Part shown: positions 1 through 6,654 of the stretch, one piece after another
Layout: the number at the start of each line of letters is the position of its first letter
Position numbering within the stretch: the stretch's first letter is position 1
Origin: JBOHER01 sp050701115
GTDB lineage: Bacteria > Actinomycetota > Actinomycetes > Mycobacteriales > Pseudonocardiaceae
Direction of reading: 5' to 3'
DNA: 10,827 bases
NCBI GenBank assembly: GCA_050701115.1
Contig: JBOHER010000476.1
Location: 1-10,827 of the forward strand
Notes under the pieces: generated by a model
Told to the model about the DNA's origin: nothing
Database searches by the model: none
Seen by the model: the letters and a program-made list of their open reading frames with translations, nothing else
Program-made: the position numbers and the translations under genes

Positions 1-253
1 CGAGATCGCCGCGGCCGCGCAATCAACGCGGCTGACCCGGCAGGAGATCGACCTGCAAGGCGAGATCGGCGAACTGCTGTGGCTCCCGCTCGGCGAGGCG
101 GTCCAGCGTGAAGAGGCCGTGCGGCAGCACCGCGACATCCTGGCGGCCATCGTCGCAGGCGACGGGGAACTCGCCAGAGCGCACACCGAGCAGCACATCG
201 AGCAGGGCATCGCGCGTCTCATCCACTTTCACCTACAGCTCACCAAGCGATGA
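1..253 (+). CDS. GntR/FadR-family transcriptional regulator, C-terminal fragment (FCD domain)
   Basis: This is the 3' end of a gene that begins before the window; 83 codons are open from base 2 to the TGA at 251-253. The fragment is helical and carries the closing part of an FCD ligand-binding domain: the pattern H-R-D-I-L-A-A-I-V-A-G-D, then A-R-A-H, then E-Q-H-I, which is the usual last helix pair of FadR-type GntR regulators. In this family the histidine of the final H-I helix often belongs to a metal or effector site. The N-terminal winged helix is outside the window, so DNA target and effector cannot be read. A Cache-like protein starts 45 bases downstream on the same strand, so the two are probably co-transcribed and may respond to the same small molecule (inference). 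Confidence 0.8.
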   Translation, partial: EIAAAAQSTRLTRQEIDLQGEIGELLWLPLGEAVQREEAVRQHRDILAAIVAGDGELARAHTEQHIEQGIARLIHFHLQLTKR

Positions 254-298
254 CCACTACCCTGAGAGAGACCAGCCGACAACGACACCGGAGTAGTC

Positions 299-1030
299 GT
301 GGCCAATGTCCAGGACGTCCACCACGAGGCGGCCGCCACGCGCGTCGATGCCGTGCTCGATGCCGTGTTCACCGGGGTGGATGTCCTCCGCCAACGTGTC
401 GCGACGCTGCAGGAGTTCGCCGCCGCAGAGCAGCGCAAACTGACCACCACCGATCTCGCCTCGCTTCGGCCGACGATCTTCGACCATCTGGCCCGGACCA
501 GCCCGGCGCTCGCCGGAACCGGTGTGATCGCCGCGCCCGGCGCGCTGGCTGATCGGCGGCGCTGGCTGGAATGGTGGCGCAGGCCTCGTGGCTCGGCGGA
601 GCCATTTCCGCTGACCGTCGACCTCGATCCGCGCAACATCGGCAGCTACGAGTACACCTCGACGCCATGGTTCGAAACGCCAAGGCGCACCGGCCGCCGG
701 ATCGTCGTTGGGCCGTACGTCGACTACGCGGGCACCGACGAGTACATCCTCACCTTCGCCAGCCCGATCCGGAGTGCGTGTGGCTTCTTCGGGGTGGCCG
801 CGGCCGACATCCGTGCTTCTGACTTCGAGCGGGCGATGCTGCCACTACTGGACGCAGCGGGGCCGGGCGCTCTGCTGGTGAACACCTCCGGCAGGGTGAT
901 TGCCTCGAACACACCGGAGTCCATCGTCGGCTCGTTGATGCCCGCCGAACAGCAGGGAGGCAGCTATGTGCCGCAGGAACTCGACTGGACCCGCTGTGAA
1001 GGCCTGCCGTGGTCGCTGGTCGTGGTCTGA
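299..1030 (+). CDS. Cache (PDC) sensor-like protein, soluble
   Basis: A 243-residue protein whose central part (about 105-172) looks like the ligand-binding half of a Cache/PDC sensor domain: a W-F-E-T-P segment at 124-128, then V-V-G-P-Y-V-D-Y at 136-143, T-D-E-Y-I-L-T-F at 146-153, and F-F-G-V-A-A-A-D at 163-170. An N-terminal helical part (about 10-65) precedes it, and a second small alpha/beta part follows with L-V-N-T-S-G-R-V at 193-200. Cache domains normally sit outside the membrane in chemoreceptors and kinases, but I see no signal peptide, transmembrane helix or output domain here, so it is probably cytosolic. The GTG start at 299 is the first available after an in-frame stop at 263 and follows GGAG at 290-293. 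Linkage to the GntR regulator suggests a sensing or ligand-binding role (inference). Substrate unknown. Confidence 0.72.
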   Translation: MANVQDVHHEAAATRVDAVLDAVFTGVDVLRQRVATLQEFAAAEQRKLTTTDLASLRPTIFDHLARTSPALAGTGVIAAPGALADRRRWLEWWRRPRGSAEPFPLTVDLDPRNIGSYEYTSTPWFETPRRTGRRIVVGPYVDYAGTDEYILTFASPIRSACGFFGVAAADIRASDFERAMLPLLDAAGPGALLVNTSGRVIASNTPESIVGSLMPAEQQGGSYVPQELDWTRCEGLPWSLVVV

Positions 1031-1087
1031 ACTGGTCGGCGGCGCCGCACACGCACACGTGGCGGTTGCCGGGGTAGCCGACGATGG

Positions 1088-1876
1088 TCAGTTCGCGGGT
1101 TGTGCGCCAAGGCGGTCGGAGATCTCTTCTGCGATGCCCCGAACGGTCTCGGCCAGCGGGCCAAGCATGTCAGGAGCCGTACGAAACCTCGGTGCGGAGA
1201 GCAGGACCGCGGCCACCATCTCTCCACGGTGGTCGCGAACGGGCGCACACACTCCCGCCTCTTCCACCGACGTCTCACCGTCGTTGATCGCGTAGCCCAC
1301 TGCTGCGGTCTTCCGCAGCCGATCGATCAGCCGCTCCCTGCTCACCTCACCGGTTCCCGAACCGTACAACCCGCGACGTAGCGCCTCGTCGACCTCGGCT
1401 TCGGGCAGGCCGGCCAAGAACACCCGAACCGAGGAGCTCGCCACGGTGTTGTAGCGAGTGCCGATCGCGGCGGTGTGCTTGACGTGCTTCGGGCTGGGCA
1501 CTTGTTCGACGACCACGGATTCGTGTCCGTTCCACACCATCAGCGCGCTGGTCTCTCCGGTGCGCCGGGTCAGCTCCACCAGCAGCGGGTAGGCGACCCG
1601 ACGCACATCGAGGTTGGCCAGGATCGGACCGGCAAGCCCGATCACGCCCAATCCGAGCTTGAACCGGCCGGTTTGGTCGTCACGTTCGACCAGTTCGGCC
1701 TGTTCCAGGATCGCCAGGGTGCGCGACACCGTGCTCTTGTGCAAGTTGACCTTGCGCGCGATATCGGTGACCCCGAGTACGGGTTCCTCGACCGAAAAGG
1801 TCTCGAGCACACGAATACCGTTGAGCAGAACCGAAGGTCCCCTACCGTCCCGCTGATCAGAGTCCTGCTCGGTCAT
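1088..1876 (-). CDS. IclR-family transcriptional regulator
   Basis: A 262-residue protein of normal IclR length. The N-terminal winged helix-turn-helix lies at about 15-75, with V-T-D-I-A-R-K-V-N-L-H-K-S-T-V-S-R at 36-52 as the recognition unit and G-R-F-K-L-G at 70-75 in the wing. The C-terminal effector domain (about 90-255) has the family marks R-R-T-G-E-T at 104-109, the A-I-G-T-R-Y core at 137-142, G-Y-A-I-N-D-G-E at 194-201 and C-A-P-V-R-D at 210-215. Start: ATG at 1874-1876 with GGAGG at 1882-1886, 5 bases away. It is the last gene of the transporter-creatinase-regulator set, 85 bases after creatinase, and is the natural candidate to bind the palindromes in the promoter ahead of the transporter. 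Whether it represses or activates is not shown; the operator position favours repression. Effector probably creatine or a product (inference). Confidence 0.93.
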   Translation of the reverse strand: MTEQDSDQRDGRGPSVLLNGIRVLETFSVEEPVLGVTDIARKVNLHKSTVSRTLAILEQAELVERDDQTGRFKLGLGVIGLAGPILANLDVRRVAYPLLVELTRRTGETSALMVWNGHESVVVEQVPSPKHVKHTAAIGTRYNTVASSSVRVFLAGLPEAEVDEALRRGLYGSGTGEVSRERLIDRLRKTAAVGYAINDGETSVEEAGVCAPVRDHRGEMVAAVLLSAPRFRTAPDMLGPLAETVRGIAEEISDRLGAQPAN

Positions 1877-1924
1877 CCCAGCCTCCAGCTGCCGCGATCG
1901 TGCCAGTCACCGTGCCACACCGCC

Positions 1925-1963
1925 GAGGCGGCGCCGGCGGAGGGCGCCTCCCCGGGCCGCCTC
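1925..1963 (-). promoter_or_regulatory. Strong hairpin between creatinase and the IclR gene
   Basis: An imperfect inverted repeat: 8 bp (1925-1932 with 1956-1963), a one-base bulge at 1933, 4 bp (1934-1937 with 1952-1955), a bulge at 1938, then 5 bp (1939-1943 with 1947-1951) around a 3-base loop. The stem is nearly all G-C and its outer arm overlaps the creatinase stop codon. No T-run follows on the minus strand, so it is not a classical intrinsic terminator. It could protect the 3' end of the transporter-creatinase message or reduce read-through into the regulator gene (inference). Confidence 0.55.
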
Positions 1964-3182
1964 AGGCTGGCAGGATGTTGTGCTCAGGCCCGAAGGGGTA
2001 TCCGGTGATATTGCGGGCACCGTCCTCCCCCACGACGAGGATGTCGTGCTCGCGGTACCCACCCGCTCCCGGATGCCCGTCGGGAATGGTGATCATCGGT
2101 TCCATCGACACGACCATCCCTGGTTCGAGAACGGTATCGATGTCCTCCCGCAGCTCAAGGCCTGCCTCCCGCCCGTAGTAGTGGCTGAGCACTCCGAAGG
2201 AGTGTCCATAGCCGAAGGTCCGGTTGGGCAGCAGTCCCTCTTGTGCGTAGATCTCATTGAGCTCGGCCGCGATCTCGCAGCACAGGGCGCCTGGCCGGAT
2301 AAGGTCGAGGCCACGCCGGTGCGCCCGGGTGTTGATCTCCCAGTAGCGCAGGTGCGCATCCGTCGGCTGCCCGTAGAACAGCGTGCGTTCGAGGGCTGTG
2401 TAGTACCCGGCGATCATCGGGAAGCAGTTGAGCGACAGGATGTCTCCACGCTGGACTGGCCTTGAGGTTGGCCAGTTGTGTGCGCCGTCGGTGTTCACAC
2501 CCGATTGGAACCACACCCAGGTATCCCTCAGCTCGCCGTGCGGGAACGTCTTGGCGATCTCCCGCACCATCCCACGCGTACCGGCCAGTGCCACCTCGTA
2601 TTCCGGCGCACCTTCGGTGATCGCCTCGACCACAGCGGCACCACCGATGTCGGCGATGCGAGCACCGTGCTCGATCAGTTCGATCTCCTCCGCGGATTTG
2701 ATCATTCGGTGGGCCATGACCGCGTTCGCGACATCGACGAGTTCCGCGCCAGGCAGTGCCGCGGCAACCTCCGCGCGCAACATCGGTGGAACATGATCGT
2801 CCTCAACACCCAGCCGTCCCTGGCGGAATCCGTTACGGTCCAGCACCGTCTGCACCGCATGCACGAAGTTGTCTCGCTGCCAGTCCGTGTACACGATGTT
2901 GTCTCCGTAGCTGCGTCGCCAGGGCTGCCCCGCGTCGATGTTCGCGGAGATCGTGACGCTGGCTTCCTGGGTGACGACCAAGCCGTAATGCCTGCCGAAC
3001 GCGGTGTAGAGAAAGTCGCTGAAATAGTTGATGTTGTGGTAGCTGGTGAACAAAGCGGCGTCGACGCCGGATTCGGCCATGTGCTTACGAAGCTGGGTCA
3101 GCCGCCGGTCCATCTCGGTAGCGGAGAACGTCGGTGCCACCTTATTACCGTTGTGGATTTGCTTGAGCCGGGCAAGGTTCAT
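1962..3182 (-). CDS. Creatinase (creatine amidinohydrolase)
   Basis: Hydrolyses creatine to sarcosine and urea (EC 3.5.3.3) in the cytoplasm. The 406-residue sequence follows Pseudomonas putida creatinase, as I recall it, from end to end, including F-T-S-Y-H-N-I-N-Y at 45-53, G-Q-P-W-R-R at 85-90, Y-T-D-W-Q-R-D-N at 98-105 and H-Y-Y-G-R-E-A-G-L-E at 334-343. Residues known to matter in that enzyme are present with a +3 offset in the catalytic domain: the catalytic His (H235), the substrate glutamates (E265, E361), H327, R338 and H379; F62 and R64 sit in the N-terminal domain. The fold is pita-bread (M24), but two aspartate metal ligands of the peptidases are replaced (L-S-L-N at 249-252, A-L-E-R-T at 263-267), as expected of this metal-independent enzyme. 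Start ATG 3180-3182, with GAGGAG 11 bases upstream. It lies 43 bases after the transporter gene. Sarcosine-processing enzymes are not in the window. Confidence 0.93.
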   Translation of the reverse strand: MNLARLKQIHNGNKVAPTFSATEMDRRLTQLRKHMAESGVDAALFTSYHNINYFSDFLYTAFGRHYGLVVTQEASVTISANIDAGQPWRRSYGDNIVYTDWQRDNFVHAVQTVLDRNGFRQGRLGVEDDHVPPMLRAEVAAALPGAELVDVANAVMAHRMIKSAEEIELIEHGARIADIGGAAVVEAITEGAPEYEVALAGTRGMVREIAKTFPHGELRDTWVWFQSGVNTDGAHNWPTSRPVQRGDILSLNCFPMIAGYYTALERTLFYGQPTDAHLRYWEINTRAHRRGLDLIRPGALCCEIAAELNEIYAQEGLLPNRTFGYGHSFGVLSHYYGREAGLELREDIDTVLEPGMVVSMEPMITIPDGHPGAGGYREHDILVVGEDGARNITGYPFGPEHNILPA

Positions 3183-3225
3183 GATGGAGTTTTCTCCTCA
3201 TCGGATCTTTGATGTGGTCAGTCCG

Positions 3226-4530
3226 TCAGCGGAGCGACGTGCCCGCGGTCTCTGGGCTGGCCAGCATCGCGACGAGAGTGATGACGGCCGCGCCAGTGAG
3301 ATACCAGGCGGGAGCGACGGCGCTGCCGGTGGTGTGAATCAGCAAGGTGGCGACGAACGGGGCGGTACCGCCGAACAATGCGTTCGCGGTGTTGAAGCTG
3401 AAGGCGAAGCCCGTGTAGCGCACTTTGGTGGGGAACGCCTCGACCAGGAAGCAGGCCAGGGTTCCGTCGTTCATGCTGAGCAAGGCGCCGAGCGTCACCA
3501 GCACCAACACGACCCCGAGGAAACCGACATGTGGCAGCACCCCGAACAGCGGCACGGTGAGGATCACGAACAGGCCTGCCGCGGTGACGAGCATTCTCTT
3601 GCGGCCGAACCGGTCCGATAACGCGCCGGCTGCGAAGATGAAACCGACATAGGAGGCCAGGGAGATCGCCGTGGCGACGAATGCCTCCGTCTGACCGAGA
3701 CCCAGCTCATCGGAAAGGTAGGTCGGCATATAGCTGAGCAGCATGTAGAAACCGACAGCGTTGAGCAGGGTGGCCCCAAAGGCAAGGCCGATGGCCTTCC
3801 GGTTGTGGATCAGCGTTTCGCGGATCGGCGCGCTCGCCACATGTTCGTCATGTGTCAGTTCCCGGAAAGCAGGCGTGTCCTCCAGCTTCGTCCTGATGTA
3901 CCAGCCGATGAGGCCCAACGGCAGGGCAAGCAGGAAGGGCAAGCGCCAGCCGAAGCTCACCATCTGCTCCGGGTCGAGGATCGAACTCAACATTGTGGCG
4001 AACAAGGAACCAAAGAGCAGACCTGCGGCGGTACTCGCAGGCACCACGCTGGTCTGCAGCCCCCGACGACGGTCAGGGGCGTACTCGGCGAGGAAGGCCG
4101 CCGCGCCCGCATACTCGCCTGCGGCCGAGAACCCCTGCACCATCCGGGTGAGCAGTAGCAGCAGCGGCGCGAGCAAGCCGATCGCCTGGTACGTGGGCAG
4201 AAACGCGATCAGGAACGTGCTGCCCGACATGATCAGGATGGACAACGACAACGCGGTTTTGCGCCCGAGTTTGTCACCGATGTAGCCCCAGAAGATGCCA
4301 CCGAAGGGCCGGACGATGAAAGACATGGCGAACACGCCGAACGTGGCCAGCAGGTTGACCGTTGGGTTGCCGGCCGGAAAGAAGACCTGGGAGATCACGA
4401 CGGCGAGATAGCCGTACATGGCGTAGTCGAACCACTCCACGAAGTTTCCGAGGAAGCAGGCGACGATGACTCGGCGCCTGGTGTTTCGCGCCTGGGCTGG
4501 TGCGGACGAGACAGAGACGGAAGAGGTCAT
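3226..4530 (-). CDS. MFS transporter, metabolite:H+ symporter (MHS/ProP-like) family, probable creatine or related solute uptake
   Basis: A 434-residue inner-membrane protein with about 12 hydrophobic segments. MHS-family marks are clear: G-N-F-V-E-W-F-D-Y at 28-36 in helix 1, R-P-F-G-G-I-F-W-G-Y-I-G-D-K-L-G-R-K at 74-91 across the helix 2-3 loop, R-M-V-Q-G-F-S-A-A-G-E-Y at 129-140 in helix 4, S-D-R-F-G-R-K-R at 305-312 in the second-half loop and E-A-F-P-T-K-V-R-Y-T-G at 364-374. Relatives carry proline, betaine, shikimate or dicarboxylates with protons. First gene of the creatine operon, so creatine or another zwitterion of that pathway is the likely substrate (inference). Start chosen at ATG 4528-4530, which has AAGGAG at 4536-4541, 5 bases away. 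A longer in-frame start at 4587 would put the operator and the transcript start inside the coding region. Confidence 0.9.
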   Translation of the reverse strand: MTSSVSVSSAPAQARNTRRRVIVACFLGNFVEWFDYAMYGYLAVVISQVFFPAGNPTVNLLATFGVFAMSFIVRPFGGIFWGYIGDKLGRKTALSLSILIMSGSTFLIAFLPTYQAIGLLAPLLLLLTRMVQGFSAAGEYAGAAAFLAEYAPDRRRGLQTSVVPASTAAGLLFGSLFATMLSSILDPEQMVSFGWRLPFLLALPLGLIGWYIRTKLEDTPAFRELTHDEHVASAPIRETLIHNRKAIGLAFGATLLNAVGFYMLLSYMPTYLSDELGLGQTEAFVATAISLASYVGFIFAAGALSDRFGRKRMLVTAAGLFVILTVPLFGVLPHVGFLGVVLVLVTLGALLSMNDGTLACFLVEAFPTKVRYTGFAFSFNTANALFGGTAPFVATLLIHTTGSAVAPAWYLTGAAVITLVAMLASPETAGTSLR

Positions 4531-4535
4531 ACCCA

Positions 4536-4541
4536 CTCCTT
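4536..4541 (-). promoter_or_regulatory. Ribosome binding site that fixes the transporter start
   Basis: On the minus strand this reads AAGGAG, five bases before ATG 4528-4530. The upstream in-frame ATG at 4585-4587 has no such site and lies at about the predicted transcript start, so 4530 is the better start. Confidence 0.8.
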
Positions 4542-4552
4542 GGGCGGGGGAC

Positions 4553-4565
4553 GCAACACAGTTGC
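4553..4565. promoter_or_regulatory. Second operator palindrome of the creatine operon
   Basis: Reads GCAAC-ACA-GTTGC, a perfect 5-bp inverted repeat with a 3-base centre. It has the same core and same centre length as the main operator and lies exactly 20 bp downstream of it in the transcript direction, about two DNA turns. It lies in the untranslated leader between the main operator and the ribosome binding site. A second dimer bound here would sit on the same DNA face (inference). Confidence 0.55.
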
Positions 4566-4570
4566 TATGT

Positions 4571-4587
4571 TTGCAACTCTGTTGCAA
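4571..4587. promoter_or_regulatory. Main operator palindrome, probable IclR-regulator site
   Basis: Reads TTGCAAC-TCT-GTTGCAA, a perfect 7-bp inverted repeat around 3 bases. It covers the predicted transcription start (about 4584), next to the -10 box at 4591-4596, which is where a repressor would block initiation. A further GCAAC half-site at 4589-4593 overlaps the -10 box. The IclR-family gene at the end of the same operon is the obvious candidate binder. That link is inference; the palindrome itself is plain in the sequence. Confidence 0.65.
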
Positions 4588-4590
4588 CGC

Positions 4591-4619
4591 AACTTACGGG
4601 TGACCCGAGCCACTGTCAA
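4591..4619 (-). promoter_or_regulatory. Sigma70-type promoter of the transporter-creatinase-IclR operon
   Basis: On the minus strand: a perfect -35 box TTGACA (4614-4619), a 17-base spacer, and a -10 box TAAGTT (4591-4596) that keeps the key T1, A2 and T6. The predicted start is near 4584, about 55 bases before the transporter ATG. The -10 box overlaps a GCAAC half-site. Confidence 0.65.
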
Positions 4620-4827
4620 TGCGCTGTGCTCATTTTCTGCGGCCAATCTCCTGGTCGGATTCGGCCAAGTGCCGCCGACGAGGCATGCCTTGACGGAGCC
4701 GGGAAGCATCACCCGAGGAAAGTGAGTTGCCTATGTCGCTACGGTGTTGCAGTCGTAGGGCCTTTGGTCGGGCAGGTTGGTTAACACGCTGATCACCAAG
4801 ATCCTTCAGTCGGTGTATGCAGCAGGG

Positions 4828-6201
4828 TCAAGGTCCGAAGATGTCGGCAGCGGTGATCGCCAGCGCGCCCTCAGGCACCTGCCTCACGTCCTCCCGGGCA
4901 CAGACGGCGAGCTGGACATCGGTCGGTTTCCCGGGAAGGGCCTCGACCTTGCGGCTCAAGTTGGTGAGGATCTTTGGCGCGGACACGGTCTTAGCCCACT
5001 TCGCTTCGCCTGCGAGCACGGGTAGACGCGAGCGGCCCGCCAGCACGACAGCGTCTATCTCGTTGTGGCCATCGGCGGTCCAGAAAGGACCAACCGCGAC
5101 AACCTGCGGCGCAATCTCACCCGCGACGGCCATCCTGCGAAGCTGGTCCCGGAACGCTGCCTCCCAGGGACCACCGAGGTGATCATCCAGTGCGTCCATG
5201 ATGGCAGGCAGGATGCTCTCACCAAGTCCACGCTCGATCTCCGGCAGGTGACGATTGACCACACCAAGGTAGAAGGCCAGCATGTTGTCGGTGATTCGAT
5301 AGAGCTTCCGGCGCGAGGTAGCGGTCTCTGTCACCGGAAGCAGTCGTTCGATAACCCGCATCCGGACCAAGCGATCAAGGGTGCGTGTGGGGTCCGCGCG
5401 CACCCATTCCTTGATTTCGTTGTGTTTTGTCTTGCCCGCTGCAATCGCGTGCAGGACGGCGGCCGGAAGCTCACCACTCTCGGCCTCGGTCGCGAGAATG
5501 AGTCCGCCCTCCGACAGGATCGGAGCCGATGGCCGGCAAACCAGCCGACGTATGTTGTCCGTGATTGAGTCGTTCTGGTCCCACCACGAAAGATACAGCG
5601 GTACGCCCCCGACAACCCCATGTACGACGGCACGGTCGGCAGGACTGAGTTCGGGCAGCATCAGCGCCGACTCGGACGGGGTGAACGGGTGCAACTGCAG
5701 GGTCAGGTCGAACCTCCCGTACAGCGGCGCACGGAGGTCGAGGACGGCCTCCATATGCCGAACCGCGGAACCGCATAGCAGCAGGCGCAGCTCCGTGTGC
5801 CCATGGGTGCGATCGAGAAACGCACGGATAATGCCCGGCAACTCCGCGGAAGCGTGCACGAGCTCCGGAAACTCGTCCAACACCAGCAGCAAGGGTGTCG
5901 TCTCCGCGATAGTGGCCAGGTCCTCCAAGGCCTCCTGCCAGTCTCGATACGGGCGCTCGGCGAGGCTACGCAGCGGACGGGGGTGAACGGCGGCGACTTT
6001 GCGGGAGAGATCAGCAAGCTCACCCGTAGCCGCCTGGCCAGTGCCTGTGTGGAACACGGCGGGCAAGTCACGGGCGAACTCACCCAGCAACGCGGTCTTA
6101 CCAACCCGCCGCCGACCCCACAGCATTGCTGGCCGCGGTCGATTCGAGTTCCACCAGCGACGGAGCTCACCCAGCTCAACGGTGCGGTTCACAAAAGCCA
6201 T
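4828..6201 (-). CDS. AAA ATPase with C-terminal DUF234 (PD-(D/E)XK nuclease-like) domain
   Basis: A 457-residue protein of the archaeal-type ATPase/DUF234 family, scattered across archaea and actinobacteria and of unproven function. It opens with M-A-F-V-N-R at 1-6, the family's usual N terminus. Walker A is G-R-R-R-V-G-K-T at 29-36, Walker B L-L-L-V-L-D-E at 104-110, and a sensor-1-like L-L-L-C-G-S-A lies at 140-146. A winged-helix region (about 257-290) is followed by the C-terminal domain with W-E-A-A-F at 346-350, E-I-D at 381-383 and G-E-A-K-W at 398-402, matching a PD-(D/E)XK nuclease core (D383, E399, K401). All key residues are intact. Start ATG 6199-6201 was chosen by family N terminus; the ribosome binding site is weak. 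The open frame continues upstream through repeats to 6522, but that part does not look coding. It stands alone between two catabolic operons, suggesting acquisition; mobile, defence or chromosome-handling roles are guesses. Confidence 0.85.
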   Translation of the reverse strand: MAFVNRTVELGELRRWWNSNRPRPAMLWGRRRVGKTALLGEFARDLPAVFHTGTGQAATGELADLSRKVAAVHPRPLRSLAERPYRDWQEALEDLATIAETTPLLLVLDEFPELVHASAELPGIIRAFLDRTHGHTELRLLLCGSAVRHMEAVLDLRAPLYGRFDLTLQLHPFTPSESALMLPELSPADRAVVHGVVGGVPLYLSWWDQNDSITDNIRRLVCRPSAPILSEGGLILATEAESGELPAAVLHAIAAGKTKHNEIKEWVRADPTRTLDRLVRMRVIERLLPVTETATSRRKLYRITDNMLAFYLGVVNRHLPEIERGLGESILPAIMDALDDHLGGPWEAAFRDQLRRMAVAGEIAPQVVAVGPFWTADGHNEIDAVVLAGRSRLPVLAGEAKWAKTVSAPKILTNLSRKVEALPGKPTDVQLAVCAREDVRQVPEGALAITAADIFGP

Positions 6202-6219
6202 CCGCGAAGGATACCCTAC

Positions 6220-6276
6220 GTCGCCGACAAGCGACGTCGGCGACGTTGGATGTCGGCGACGTTGGATGTCGGCGAC
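6220..6276. repeat. Array of four 9-bp palindromes at exact 16-bp period, upstream of the ATPase gene
   Basis: GTCG-S-CGAC occurs at 6220-6228 (centre C) and at 6236-6244, 6252-6260 and 6268-6276 (centre G). Each start is 16 bp after the previous one. The linkers after the second and third copies are identical (gttggat); the first linker differs (aagcgac). The first copy with its neighbour forms an 11-bp perfect inverted repeat (6218-6228 with 6236-6246). The array begins 19 bases upstream of the ATPase start, so it lies where a promoter, operator or leader would be. It resembles an operator or iteron array; no known binding protein can be named from it. Confidence 0.85.
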
Positions 6277-6472
6277 GTTGATAGGAACGCTCACTATGGT
6301 GGACTTGCCGCCCAGAAGACGTTGAGTCCGGTCGCGGTCGCGGTCAGGCGACCGACCACCGCCGGCTCGTCTCCAACTCAGCAGGAACAACAGGCTCGGG
6401 CCAACACCGCTTGGCCTCGAATGGATCCAACGCCCGCCCAAACGCGTCCCATAACAGGGTGCGCGAATCATC

Positions 6473-6652
6473 ATGAGGATGTGCGGGTATCGCATTGACG
6501 CTATATCGGCACGACGAATCACCTACTACATGGATCCGGAGAGGCTGATCATCACCTTGACGACCTTCCGGAAGCAGCGGCAGAACGAGCGACGTGAACT
6601 TGATCGGGCACGGCTGGCTCTGCGCAAAGACCGAGAGTTGAGAAGTAACTGA
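6473..6652 (+). pseudogene. Truncated RelE/HigB-type toxin (C-terminal half)
   Basis: An open frame of 59 codons from ATG 6473 (a second ATG is at 6479) to TGA 6650-6652; a stop at 6452-6454 closes the frame upstream. The sequence R-R-I-T-Y-Y-M-D-P-E-R at 14-24, then I-I-T-L-T-T-F-R-K-Q at 26-35 and N-E-R-R-E-L-D-R-A at 38-46, matches the last beta strands and basic C-terminal helix of RelE/ParE (Gp49-like) toxins. Family members are usually about 100-120 residues, so the first half is missing. I translated the three plus-strand frames of 6281-6480 and found no convincing N-terminal half. It ends 2 bases before an XRE antitoxin gene, the normal HigB-HigA order. No good ribosome binding site precedes either ATG. 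Most likely a decayed toxin; a short functional variant is less likely. Confidence 0.6.
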
Positions 6653-6654
6653 TC

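Noticed and set aside
1031..1087. Terminator between the convergent Cache and IclR genes
   Set aside because: The region is G-C rich with short palindromes such as GGCGCC but no extended stem or T-run that I can support.
1962..3182. Xaa-Pro aminopeptidase or ectoine hydrolase for the M24-fold gene
   Set aside because: Two aspartate metal ligands of the peptidases are replaced and the residues and segments of creatinase are kept along the whole length, including the N-terminal F62 and R64.
4531..4587. Longer transporter start at 4587 adding 19 residues
   Set aside because: It places the main operator and the predicted transcript start inside the coding region, lacks a ribosome binding site, and the added residues do not look like a transporter N terminus. 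ATG 4530 has AAGGAG five bases away.
4540..4725. Small plus-strand frame of 61 codons over the creatine promoter
   Set aside because: No ribosome binding site and no recognisable protein. The sequence is better explained by the promoter and operators on the other strand.
4620..4827. Possible RNA gene or terminator in the gap after the ATPase
   Set aside because: I looked for tRNA arms, hairpins with T-runs and frames with recognisable products and found none that hold.
6220..6283. CRISPR array
   Set aside because: The period is 16 bp with 7-bp linkers, two of them identical. There are no spacers of CRISPR length and no cas genes nearby.
6202..6522. N-terminal extension of the ATPase by about 107 residues
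   Set aside because: The extra part is a translation of the palindrome array and flanking DNA. Family members start with the M-A-F-V-N-R type sequence at 6201.
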